From Corallococcus sp. CA053C (GTDB lineage: Bacteria > Myxococcota > Myxococcia > Myxococcales > Myxococcaceae): DNA of 64,000 nucleotides. Shown piece by piece: positions 27,745 through 36,800 of the stretch. A program made the position numbers and the translations under genes. Within the stretch, counting starts at the first letter, position 1. Each line of letters begins with the position of its first letter. Location of the stretch: contig NZ_RAWA01000001.1 of NCBI RefSeq assembly GCF_003611675.1, positions 34,219-98,218 on the forward strand, in the 5' to 3' direction. The notes under the pieces are model-generated. The model saw only the letters and a program-made list of their open reading frames with translations, did no database searches and was not told the origin of the DNA.

Positions 27745-28008
27745 ATGCTGCCGCGTGTCGTGAAGAGTGCTTTCGCTGTGATGGGTCTGGCCCTGGCCCT
27801 GGCCTGTGGTGGAGCGGAGACGACGGACGTCGATCAGACGGAAGGCGTCTCGACCGAAGCCCAGACGCCCACCACGGAGGCCGTGTCGGGCGACACCTCC
27901 GCCCAGGTACTTCCGGGCTGTGGCGGCTTCAAGCAGAGGTGCTGCGAGCTCAAGTACTGCAACACCGGGTTCGAGTGCGACCCCTCCACGTTGAAGTGCC
28001 TTTACTGA
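27745..28008 (+). CDS. Small Cys-rich lipoprotein
   Basis: 87 residues from the ATG at 27745 (GAGAGGAG upstream); the longer frame upstream has no coding character. Signal peptide MLPRVVKSAFAVMGLALALAC with lipobox Cys21, a Thr/Glu-rich linker, then a C-terminal Cys knot-like module (GCGGFKQRCCELKYCNTGFE, then two more Cys in the last eleven residues). This spacing resembles small knottin or toxin-like modules. Exported and anchored; function unknown. A perfect hairpin terminator follows. Confidence 0.75.
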   Translation: MLPRVVKSAFAVMGLALALACGGAETTDVDQTEGVSTEAQTPTTEAVSGDTSAQVLPGCGGFKQRCCELKYCNTGFECDPSTLKCLY

Positions 28009-28030
28009 AGTCGTTCCGGTGAAGCTGTCC

Positions 28031-28064
28031 CGAGGCACCTCGTGGCTCCACCCGAGGTGCCTCG
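28031..28064 (+). terminator. Stem-loop terminator
   Basis: Perfect 12-bp inverted repeat, arms CGAGGCACCTCG (28031-28042) and its complement (28053-28064), 10-nt loop, followed by CCGTTTCG. It lies 22 bp after the stop of the small lipoprotein gene. Confidence 0.75.
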
Positions 28065-28142
28065 CCGTTTCGTGAAGCCCCTCTCTGGACCGCACCGGAT
28101 TGCATCCACCGTCCCGGGCGAAGCCATGCGCCTTCTTCCGCA

Positions 28143-29522
28143 CTAGACCCTGGAGGCCGCGGCCTCCAGCGCCGCGAGGATGACGGGGAGGTCCGCCTCC
28201 GCCGTGCGCCAGTTGGAGAAGGCCGCGCGCAGGCCGGGGCGGCCGGCGTACTGCGTGGGGGTGAAGTGCGCGCGCCCGTCGGCCTGCAGCGCCGCGAGGA
28301 GGCGGTCGCGCCGCGCGGCGTCCCCTGTGCGCAGCGCGAAGCAGGCGATGTTCAGCATCACCGGGGCCAGCAGCTCGTAGTGCGGGGACGCCGCTATTCC
28401 CTCCCCCAGGCCGCGGGCGAGCGCGCAGCTGCGCTCCACGAGGGCGCGGTGCCCGTCACGGCCGTAGGCCATGAGCGTCATCCACGCGGGCAGCGCCCGG
28501 AAGCGGCGCGAGTTCTCCGGCGTGCGGTGCAGCAGGTCCGGCCCCTGGCCGAGGTACGCGGCCACCGCGCGGAAGACGCGCTCCTGCAGCGCGAGGTGGC
28601 GCGTGAAGACGAGGCCGGAGTCGTAGGGCACGTTGAGCCACTTGTGCCCGTCAGCCGCGACCGAGTCCGCGTGCTCGAGCCCCCGCAGCAGGTGCGCGTG
28701 CGCCGGGCTGCAGGCCGCGAAGATGCCGAAGGCGCCGTCCACGTGCAGCCAGGCCCCATGGCGGCGGCACGCCTGCCCCACCGCCTCGATGTCGTCGAAG
28801 TCCCCGGTGTTCACCTCCCCCGCGCCCGCGATCACGATGGCCGGGGCACCGCCGAGCGCCTCCAGCCGGGCCTCGAGCGCCTTCGGATCCATGACGGGCC
28901 GGCCCGGGAGACACGGGACGGCCTCCACCGCGCGCCGCCCCATGCCGAGGATGGAGAGCGCCTTGAGCACGCTCGCGTGCGGGGCACCACCCAGCACCGC
29001 GACCCGCGGCAGCCCCCACAGCCCCTCCTCGCTCACATCATGGCCCAGCCGCTCCAGCGCCCACTGCCGCGCGGTCGCCAGCGAGACGAGGTTCGCCGCC
29101 GTCGCGCCGCTCACGAAGGCGCCCTCGAAGGTCTCCGGCAGGCCGAAGAGGGAGCGCAGAAGCCCCAGCGCCTCGCGCTCCACGCTGGTGGCGAGCGAGT
29201 CGCCGCTGTTGCTCAGGTTCTGGTCGTACGCGGAGACGAGCCAGTCGCCCACGAGCGCCGCGGGCGTGGTGCCGCCAGTGACGAAGCCGAGGTAGCGTGG
29301 CCCCGCGGAGCCGGAGAGCCCGGCCTCGTAGCGGCGGCGGAAGAGCGAGAGCGCGTCCTCGGCGCCCAAGCCCGCGTCGGGCAGCCCGAGTGGCGCGGGC
29401 GGCTCGGGGCGAACGCCCGCGGGGCGCTCGGGCAGCGCGGTGAGGAACTCGAGGGCGCTCGCGCGGGCCTGCTCGAGCAGGTCCGGGAGCCGGGAGAGGT
29501 CACGGGAGAGGAGGTCGCTCAT
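28143..29522 (-). CDS. PLP-dependent group II amino acid decarboxylase-like enzyme
   Basis: 459 residues from the ATG at 29522; GTG two codons upstream is possible. Hallmarks of the aromatic/aspartate/tyrosine decarboxylase family: LGFVTGGTTPAALVGDWL near the active-site entrance, GAFVSGATAANLVSLATAR (phosphate cup), HVDGAFGIFAACSPA with the PLP-stacking/ring-N Asp, and DSVAADGHKWLNVPYDSG with the Schiff-base Lys. Complete length for the family. It would remove CO2 from an L-amino acid in the cytoplasm; which one cannot be told. It is a lone gene with the small lipoprotein gene of 29643 upstream. Confidence 0.88.
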   Translation of the reverse strand: MSDLLSRDLSRLPDLLEQARASALEFLTALPERPAGVRPEPPAPLGLPDAGLGAEDALSLFRRRYEAGLSGSAGPRYLGFVTGGTTPAALVGDWLVSAYDQNLSNSGDSLATSVEREALGLLRSLFGLPETFEGAFVSGATAANLVSLATARQWALERLGHDVSEEGLWGLPRVAVLGGAPHASVLKALSILGMGRRAVEAVPCLPGRPVMDPKALEARLEALGGAPAIVIAGAGEVNTGDFDDIEAVGQACRRHGAWLHVDGAFGIFAACSPAHAHLLRGLEHADSVAADGHKWLNVPYDSGLVFTRHLALQERVFRAVAAYLGQGPDLLHRTPENSRRFRALPAWMTLMAYGRDGHRALVERSCALARGLGEGIAASPHYELLAPVMLNIACFALRTGDAARRDRLLAALQADGRAHFTPTQYAGRPGLRAAFSNWRTAEADLPVILAALEAAASRV

Positions 29523-29642
29523 GGGCACCTGGGGGCCCCGCTCCCTCCTGCGAGAGGGACGGGGTGCGGGAAGAGGACGGATGACCGCGCATCATGCGTC
29601 AGCCCCTAGAGAACGCGCGAGCCCTCGTCGGCCCACGTGCGC

Positions 29643-29996
29643 CTACGGCAGGCAGTACGAGGTGGGGTACTCGCACTTGTACGGGGTCTGCCAATACCAG
29701 ACCCCGTAGATGCAGATCTGCTGCTGGAACTTCGTGGCCGTCTGCGTGCAGCAGCCGTTGCGCACGTACTGCGTTGAATAGTTCGTACAGGCGGAGGCGG
29801 TCACGGTGCCGGGCTCGGTCTCGACCGGGACGAGCTCATCCATGTTCACGGTCGAGGGGTCCACCAGGCCCGTCGCCCCCTCGTGCGAGATGGCGCTGTC
29901 GGGAGAGGGCTCCGGCTCGGAGCCGGTGCCGCAGCCAGCAATCCCGAACACGGCACACGCGAGAGCGACGACGGCGAAAGAATGAGAGGTCTTCAT
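29643..29996 (-). CDS. Small Cys-containing lipoprotein
   Basis: 117 residues from the ATG at 29996 (AGGAG 10 bp upstream). Signal peptide MKTSHSFAVVALACAVFGIAGC with lipobox Cys22, acidic Pro/Glu/Ser linker, then an aromatic Cys-rich end (SACTNYSTQYVRNGCCTQTA, ICIYGVWYWQTPYKC). Exported and lipid-anchored; function unknown. Same overall plan as the small lipoproteins at 8487 and 27745. Confidence 0.75.
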   Translation of the reverse strand: MKTSHSFAVVALACAVFGIAGCGTGSEPEPSPDSAISHEGATGLVDPSTVNMDELVPVETEPGTVTASACTNYSTQYVRNGCCTQTATKFQQQICIYGVWYWQTPYKCEYPTSYCLP

Positions 29997-30111
29997 GGCA
30001 GGGCTCCTGGGTTGGAGGATGAACCACCGGGGAAGACTAGGATAGCACGCTTTCATACCTAAACACGAATCCAGGATGCCTGTGATTGGACCTGTGCGCC
30101 CCAGGTGGGAC

Positions 30112-31590
30112 CTATGGCGCCGGGGGGCCCCAGAAGAGCCCGGTCCCCTCCTGGGTGGCGCTCCACAGCTCGTCCGACGTCAGCCCTTCGAGCGTCGTGA
30201 AGCCCTGGGTGCCGAAGAGGAAGTCGCGCCACTCCTCTCCGTCGAAGCGGACGAGATCGTCCGTGTCCAGGCGCGCGATGACGACGCCCTGCCCGAAGGC
30301 CACCACGTCGAGGATGTCGGGCGAGACGCCACCGTCCACGAAGATGGGGTACGGCGGCTTCCTCGTCCAGGTGCCCGCCGTGCGCTCCAGGAACAGCCCC
30401 TCGTCTCCGGCCGCATAGGCCAGACCCGGCGCCACGACGTGCACGGTGTGCAGGGCCGCCTGTCGCGGGTACGGCGGCGGCAGTGTCTCCCCGAGCCACG
30501 GGCCTCCGTCCGCGTTGACGTGGTACGCGACGGGCACCCCGCCCGCGGAGCCCACCGTGATGAGCGTTCGCGGATCCAGGCCGTGGACGGAGCGGAGGTC
30601 CGCGTCCACGTGCTCCACCCGCACGGGCTCCGCCGGGTAGTCCCAGCGGAGGATGTCCCCGGCCTCGCTCACCGCGTAGAGCGTCGTGCCGCCGTCCGTC
30701 TCGAAGCCCACCAGGTCCTGGATGGCCGCCCCGCCCCCGTCGAAGGACGTCTGCGCGCAGGGCTCCCCGGCGGCCAGCGTCCGCGTGGCGAGCTGCCCCT
30801 CCCAGGAGCCCATGAACACCCGCCCGTCGCTCGGCCGCGCCCACGCGGTGGACCACGCCCCGTGGCAGTCGGTGAACGACGCGAAGTTGAAGCCGCCGTC
30901 GGTCTCCCGGACGACGTGGGCGAGCACGTCGTGGGTGTCGCTCACGAGCCAGGCCTGGTTCCGCGCATGGGGCGCCACGTCGCGGAAGCTCGCGCCGGGG
31001 ATGGATCCGGCCGTCCTCCAGATGACGCCGTCACAGACAGGCGCCGGGTCCTCCCGGCCGTCGCAGTTGTTGTCCAGGAAGTCGCAGCGCTCCTCCATGC
31101 CCGGAGAGATGGAGACGGAGCGGTCATCACAGTCCGTGCCCCGGGTGGCCGTGCTCACGTAGCCATCACCGTCATCATCCTGTGCGCGCAATGCCAGCTC
31201 GACCGTGGCGGTCCCCTCCTCGGGCACCTGCGTCTGCGCCGACGCGGTGGCCACCTCCTGGCCCGCGCACGAGCGCTCGCGTGCGGAGACCGTCACCTTC
31301 ACGGTGTCACTCCACCCGGCCCGGCGAATGAATCCCACCTCCGCCGTCCCCGGTCCTCCGGGCACGGGCGGATCCACCGGCAGCTCGAAGGTCCTGGAGC
31401 CGTCCTCCGCGTCCACCGCTCGCAGCGTGACGCAGCCCGGACGGAAGCCGTCGTAGGTCAGCCTCACCTGGACCTGGCAGGGGTGGCTTGCGTCGCACCC
31501 GCTGGGGCGCTCCTCCTCCAGCTCCTCGATGTCCGGCACCGTGCAGGTGATGCAGAGCAGCCCGAGTCCCACGGCCACGGCGCGCTTCAT
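30112..31590 (-). CDS. Exported protein with MopE-type metal-binding motif
   Basis: 492 residues. N-terminus MKRAVAVGLGLLCITC is a signal peptide with a weak lipobox. Near residues 135-175, DDDGDGYVSTATRGTDCDDR and CDFLDNNCDGREDPAPVCDG form the MopE-like metal-binding module common in myxobacteria, with Asp-rich calcium-type loops. The rest is beta-rich and may fold as a propeller (GTWTRKPPYPIFVDGGVSPD, FVDG/WRD segments). Its ATG overlaps the stop of the upstream gene (ATGA), so the two are cotranscribed from 32351. Confidence 0.78.
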   Translation of the reverse strand: MKRAVAVGLGLLCITCTVPDIEELEEERPSGCDASHPCQVQVRLTYDGFRPGCVTLRAVDAEDGSRTFELPVDPPVPGGPGTAEVGFIRRAGWSDTVKVTVSARERSCAGQEVATASAQTQVPEEGTATVELALRAQDDDGDGYVSTATRGTDCDDRSVSISPGMEERCDFLDNNCDGREDPAPVCDGVIWRTAGSIPGASFRDVAPHARNQAWLVSDTHDVLAHVVRETDGGFNFASFTDCHGAWSTAWARPSDGRVFMGSWEGQLATRTLAAGEPCAQTSFDGGGAAIQDLVGFETDGGTTLYAVSEAGDILRWDYPAEPVRVEHVDADLRSVHGLDPRTLITVGSAGGVPVAYHVNADGGPWLGETLPPPYPRQAALHTVHVVAPGLAYAAGDEGLFLERTAGTWTRKPPYPIFVDGGVSPDILDVVAFGQGVVIARLDTDDLVRFDGEEWRDFLFGTQGFTTLEGLTSDELWSATQEGTGLFWGPPAP

Positions 31591-32351
31591 GGAGACACCT
31601 CCGTCCGCGGCGAGGGCGGGTTGTCCGTGAGCAACCAGGTGACGGCGGCTCCGGCGGCGGCGGTGACGGCCGCGCCCAGCAGCACGTTGGCCGCGAGCGC
31701 CTGACCCCGCGCGCTGTCCAGGTGCTCGGTCCGGTCGCTGTAGAAGGCATCATCGCGCGCGGCGTTCACGTTGCTCCGCGACTGGAGGCCGAAGATGCCG
31801 CCAACGCCACCGAGCACCACGCCCCCTCCCAGCAAGGCCAGCGGAAGCACGGGCAGGGAGCGCTCGGGGCGCACCTCCGCCTGCGCCGCGGACGGAACGA
31901 AGGCGGGCGGCGGAGGCGGTTCGGGCGGCGCGTCCGTCATCGCACGCGGTGCGTCCGGAGGCGGTCGGGGATTGCGTGCCAGGTCACGCTGCACGGACCG
32001 GCGCACCTCCTCGAAGTCGCGTGACACCTTGGGTGACACCTTCACCGGAAGGCTCGCGTCGGGCAGCAACGACAGCCCTTCCTTGAAGGCGGCCAGGGCC
32101 TCCTGACGGCGCCCCAGGTCCGCGAGCACGAGTCCCCGGTAGGTGGCCACCCGGCCCCGCTCCCTGTCGTCGCGCGCCACGGCCCTGGCCGCGTCGAGCT
32201 GTTCGAGGGCGCGCTCGTAGTCGAGCTCTTCGTAGGCGTGGGATGCGGCGGACATCCGGGCCTGGAAGTCCGGGCCCGCGGAGGCCGCCGGCTGGCCCCA
32301 GGCGGGCGACACCAGCATCAGCGCGAAGCCGAGCACGATTCGCAGGTCCAT
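31587..32351 (-). CDS. Periplasmic/membrane protein with TPR-like N-terminus and C-terminal membrane segments
   Basis: 254 residues from the ATG at 32351. Signal peptide MDLRIVLGFALMLVSPAWG. Residues 30-100 contain two TPR-like helical pairs (ASHAYEELDYERALEQLDAA, GLVLADLGRRQEALAAFKEG). A Pro-rich linker follows (PPPDAP...PPEPPPPPAF), then two hydrophobic segments near 170-190 and 220-245 separated by an Asn/Arg loop. The first gene of a two-gene operon with the MopE-like protein; an assembly or anchoring partner is plausible. No known family. Confidence 0.7.
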   Translation of the reverse strand: MDLRIVLGFALMLVSPAWGQPAASAGPDFQARMSAASHAYEELDYERALEQLDAARAVARDDRERGRVATYRGLVLADLGRRQEALAAFKEGLSLLPDASLPVKVSPKVSRDFEEVRRSVQRDLARNPRPPPDAPRAMTDAPPEPPPPPAFVPSAAQAEVRPERSLPVLPLALLGGGVVLGGVGGIFGLQSRSNVNAARDDAFYSDRTEHLDSARGQALAANVLLGAAVTAAAGAAVTWLLTDNPPSPRTEVSP

Positions 32352-32404
32352 GGGCGCGCAAGATACCACCCGGCTCCCGCCCTGGATCGCATCGCAGTGC
32401 TGTT

Positions 32405-32437
32405 TTGACACCACAGTGCAGTTGTCATTGGCACTGT
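32405..32437. promoter_or_regulatory. Dyad in divergent promoter region
   Basis: ACAGTGC at 32413-32419 and its exact complement GCACTGT at 32431-32437 flank 11 bp. A related GCAGTGC lies just before, and TTGACA (consensus -35) is at 32405-32410. It sits between divergent genes starting at 32351 and 32465. It looks like a regulator-binding site over overlapping promoters; the -10 boxes are not convincing. Confidence 0.35.
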
Positions 32438-32464
32438 AATGACTCCCGCTAGAGTGTCAGGCCC

Positions 32465-33028
32465 ATGAGAGTCCCGCTCGAGCTCCGCCGCGCCTACAAG
32501 CTGCTCAACCATGGCCCCACCACGCTCGTCACGAGCGCCGCGAAGGGTCGCACCAATGTCATGGCGGCGGCCTGGACCATGCCCATCGACTTCGACCCGC
32601 CCAAGGTCTCCGTCGTCATCGCCGAAGGCACCTTCACCCGCGAGCTGGTGGACGCCTCGGGCGAGTTCACCCTCTGCGTCCCCGCGCGCGCGCAGCTGGA
32701 CCTCGTGTACGCCGCGGGCACGGACTCCGGACGCGACGAGGACAAGTGGGCTGCGTTGGGGCTGAAGGCGGCTCCCGCCTCCCGCGTGAAGGCGCCGCTC
32801 GTGGAGGGCTGCGTGGGGTGGCTGGAGTGCCGCGTGCTGCCCGAGCCGGACGTCCAGCGCAAGTACGACCTGTTCATCGCCGAGGTCGTCGCCGCCTGGG
32901 TGGAGGACTCGGTGTGGAAGGACGGTGGATGGGACTTCAGCGCAGGAGACGACTCCCGCCCCATCCACCACCTGGCGGGCGGCGTGTTCTTCGCCACGGG
33001 TGAGCGGTTGCAGGCACGCAAACCCTAG
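32465..33028 (+). CDS. Flavin reductase-like domain protein (FMN-binding)
   Basis: 187 residues. Flavoredoxin/flavin-reductase split-barrel: PTTLVTSAAKGRTNVMAAAW, MPIDFDPPKVSVVIAEGTFT, RELVDASGEFTLCVPARAQL, and LVEGCVGWLECRVLPEPDVQ, the FMN-binding order of the family. Cytoplasmic; would bind FMN and reduce flavin or a small substrate with NAD(P)H. A lone gene on this strand, ending 11 bp from the convergent gene at 33040. Confidence 0.88.
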   Translation: MRVPLELRRAYKLLNHGPTTLVTSAAKGRTNVMAAAWTMPIDFDPPKVSVVIAEGTFTRELVDASGEFTLCVPARAQLDLVYAAGTDSGRDEDKWAALGLKAAPASRVKAPLVEGCVGWLECRVLPEPDVQRKYDLFIAEVVAAWVEDSVWKDGGWDFSAGDDSRPIHHLAGGVFFATGERLQARKP

Positions 33029-33039
33029 CGGCGAAGCCG

Positions 33040-33678
33040 TCAGAAGCGCACGGCGAGCAGGGGAATGGAGGGGCGGGGCTGCCACCGCCGGGTGCGCAGG
33101 CCGTCGCGACGGGCCTGGAGGTCACGCAGCTCCTCCTCCACCAGGGTGCGCTCCTGGATGAGCGCGTCGCGCCGGTCCTTCCGGGCCTGGGCCGCCCGCG
33201 AGCCCCCGCTGAAGCCGCCGATGATGAGCCCCACGCCCGCCGCGCCGGGCAACGCGAAGACCAGCCCCAGGGCCATGAGCGCGTCCCCGGTGCTTCCCGC
33301 CGTGTCCAGTCCCGCGGCGAAGACGGGGATGCCGATGAGCAGCAGCGGCGCGAGGATGAAGCCGATGATGGTCATGGCCTTGTAGCCACCGGGGCGGCCC
33401 AGGCGGCTGGAGCGGATCTGCCCATCGAGCAGGCTCAACTGCTGCGACAGCTCCGCGATGCGTCCGTCCAGGCCCTCGTCCGTGCCTGGCTGCTGCGTGT
33501 CCTGGTCCGGAAACGGCGCCGAGGGAAGGAGCTCCGGCTCCGACCCCGTGGGCGCCTGCGCCACGAGCAGCCGCGCGGACAACGTGCGCCCCTGGAACGA
33601 CGGCGCGGGCGACACCAGGGACAGGGAGGAAGAGGTGGGGAGCGAGGCCAGCAGGACGGCGGCGACCAGGGACAGCAT
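33040..33678 (-). CDS. Membrane protein with coiled coils flanking two membrane segments
   Basis: 212 residues. An N-terminal signal or anchor (MLSLVAAVLLASLPTSSSLS), a Pro/Gln-rich stretch, a coiled coil (IAELSQQLSLLDGQIRSSRL), two hydrophobic helices (IIGFILAPLLLIGIPVFAAG; ALMALGLVFALPGAAGVGLI) and a second charged coiled coil (ALIQERTLVEEELRDLQARR). No family recognised. Envelope location by prediction. Confidence 0.65.
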   Translation of the reverse strand: MLSLVAAVLLASLPTSSSLSLVSPAPSFQGRTLSARLLVAQAPTGSEPELLPSAPFPDQDTQQPGTDEGLDGRIAELSQQLSLLDGQIRSSRLGRPGGYKAMTIIGFILAPLLLIGIPVFAAGLDTAGSTGDALMALGLVFALPGAAGVGLIIGGFSGGSRAAQARKDRRDALIQERTLVEEELRDLQARRDGLRTRRWQPRPSIPLLAVRF

Positions 33679-33858
33679 GGCAGGCGATCCTTTCGCGAGC
33701 GCGACGGAAGGACGAACCTACCATCGCGTTCCCCGGGAATGATTCATCGGGCGCACGGTTCCGCCCTGCTCGCCCTCCGTCTCCGAGGGAGCCTTGGATT
33801 GAAGCCCGATTCCGCCACATGGTAGGACGCAGGTGGCCGCTCTCCTCGACGGAACACC

Positions 33859-36800
33859 ATGGAATCCCCCGGAGCTGGACGGCCTCGTCGGCGAATCAAG
33901 CGGATCATCGCGGGCGCGCTGCTCGTGCTCGTCACGACCGTCGTGCTGCTGCTGGTCGCCGGGGTGGCCGTGCTGCACCACCTCGACCAGCCCTGGCTGA
34001 AGCAGCGCATCGTCTCCTGGGTGGAAGCGGAGCGTGGCGTGCGGCTGGACTACCAGGCCGCCCGCGTCTCGGTGCTCTCCGGGTTGCACCTGGAAGCGCT
34101 GGTGGTGCGGACCCCGGCGCCATTCGAGGGTGCCGCGCCCGAGCTGCTGCGCGTCGGGACGCTGGAGGTGCACTGGTCGCTTGGTGCCCTGCTGAGCCGG
34201 ACACCCCGCGTGGAGCGGGTGGTGGCGCGGGATGTGGTGTTCACCCAGGTGGCCGGCGATGCGGGCCCCACGTCCCTCGACGCCTTGACGGGGCCGGAAG
34301 CCCCCGAGCCGATGCCCCTCGAAGCCCCTGTCGGAGCCTCCCGGCAGGCCGCAGCCTTCCTCGCCTCCGCCCCGCCGTTCGGGAGGATTGAGCTGTCGGG
34401 CGTGTCGTTGGGCTACGTCCGCGTCCGGAACGGAGCCGTGGTCGATCGCTGGTCCCTGCGCGGGCTCGCGGCCGTGGTGGAAGCGAAACGGCTCGACGGT
34501 GCCTGGAAGCTCTTCGCGGAATTGGGTCAGCCCGGAAGGCCCCTGCCGCTCGTGCTGAACCGTGAAGGGCCCGCCACGCCCCCGGCCCAGGCCGAGCTGG
34601 AACTGGCCCTCTCGGCGGAGGTGGGTGCCTCCGCCGCACACGCACAGGTGGACCTCGACGTCGCACGGCAGTCCTTCGCTCCGGGGTTCACGGTCCGCAC
34701 GCTGCTGCACGGCGCGGTGTCGGCGAAGTTCGACGGCGAGAAGCAGCACATCACCGTCGACCTGGACCGCACCCGACTGACCGACAGCGCCGAGGTGCAG
34801 GTACAGCTGCTGCTCCCGGATGCGGAGGAGCTCCCGCCCGTCCTGATCCGGGCCCTGGCGGACGTGGATCTCGGCCGGGGGTTGCAAGCGATTCCCGCGG
34901 ACCTGCGCCCCATCTCCCTCGAACGCGGCAAGGCGCACCTGGAGGCCCGCGACGTCACGCTCAGCGCCATGCCCCAACTGGGGGCGCAGGGCAGGCTCGG
35001 GCTGGAGGTGGAGGTCGCGGCGCTCCAGCGCCTCCAGGACACGCTCCGGCTGTCACTCGGCGGAGGACGCATCACCCTGACGGCGACACCGGATCCGCGG
35101 CAGGGGCTCACCGCACAGCTTGCATTCGCGCTCCAGGGGCTCGACGTCCGGGGGCCCACCGCGCTCCGCATCCCCAAGGCCTCCGGAGAGCTGAAGGGTC
35201 AGCAGTTGCGGCCCGACCTCGCATCGCCCCTCCAGGTCGCGGGCGACGTGTCCCTGACGGGAACGATGGAGGCATTGGACATCCGAACCTCCGGGCTCCA
35301 GGTGATGGCGGAGCGTCTGGGATTGCAGCTCCAGGCTCCGCTCGCGGGCAAGCCTCCCTTCACGCTGAAGGCAGACATTCCCGTGGGGATGCTCCAGGTC
35401 GTCACCGCGGACGGACGTGAGCTGCTCAAGGGCCCGGTGACCGTGAAGCTCCACGCGTCGGAGGCGTTCCCCCACTGGGAGGAGCCCCGGCTCAGCCGCG
35501 CCCGCGCCCGGCTGGACCTCGACGTCGGCACGCTGCACGCGTCGCTGGATGCCACCAAGGGGACCGACGACGTCGCCTACTCGCTCGACATGCAGACCCC
35601 GGACCTCGTCGCCGCCCGGCCCTTCATCCCGGACGCCGTCGCCGCGCATGTTCCCTGGAAGGGATTGGGTGTGGCCCTGGCGTCCAAGGGCAGGCTGACG
35701 GCGCTCTTCTCCGCGTCACCCCGGCTGGAGCACCGGACGGAGCTGCGCTTGCAGCGGCCGGGCTGGGACGACGTGACGGCGCGCGACGCCACCCTCGTGC
35801 TGAGCTCCCACGGCGATGCGTGGCGGCACCAGGGGGAGCTGGACCTCCAGCTCGAAGGGCTGCGCATTGGCGACAGCGACGCGGGCCCGCAGCATCAGCG
35901 CCTCACGCTGGACGTGGATCGCCGCAAGCCGTCGCTTCGACTGGGACTCACCAGCCAGGCAGGACTGAAGTTCGACGTCGACGCCGCGCTGGCCTTCGAC
36001 CGCAAGGCCCGGGCACTTCGCGTGGATGTGAAGGGCGACCTTCCCCCCCTGGGTCCCCTCGCGCCCCTCCTGACCCGGGCCCGGGTGCCCAGAGAGCTGG
36101 AGCCCTCGAAGCTGGCACTCAACGGTGAGATCCACGGCACGCTGTTCGGCGTGCTCACGGGCATCGCCGCGGACGGGACCCCGCTCCTCACGCCGGATCC
36201 GCTGCGCACCGCCGCCTTCGACGGAACCGCGGTGGTGAACGCGCGCGGGCTCCGCTGGCGACAGGATGCGTGGTCCATGAACTTCCCCGAAGCGCAATGG
36301 AAGGCCGAGTCCCACGTCGACGGGCCCCGGCGCCGCGTCCACAGTCACCTGACGGCGGAGAAGCTCTCCGTCGGCCTGCCCGACCGGCGGCTGTCCTTCA
36401 CCGGCGTGTCGAGCGACACCACCCTCCGCTTCACCGACAAGCTGGAAGCGGCGGAGGTGGAAGGCAGACATGAGATCAAGGTCCGCACCCTCGAACAGAA
36501 TCCGGCACTGCCCTACCCCGCCCAGGACCTGGAGGCGTCCTTCACCGTCCGCCACCAACCCCAGGGCGTCGTCCACGTCCCCGACCTGAAGCTGATCAAC
36601 CCGGCGACCGGCACCGAGCTGAAGGTGCAGGGGCGGCTCGACCTCAGCGACGGCCGGCGCCGGCTGGCCTTCCGCGGAGGACTGGAGCAGGACCTGTCCC
36701 GGCTCGCGCAACCCGGCCGCATCGAGAGCAGCGGAAAGGTCTCCGTGGACTTCCAGGTGGCTTCGCCCGACCTCGTGATCTTCCGGACCCTCTCCCACCT

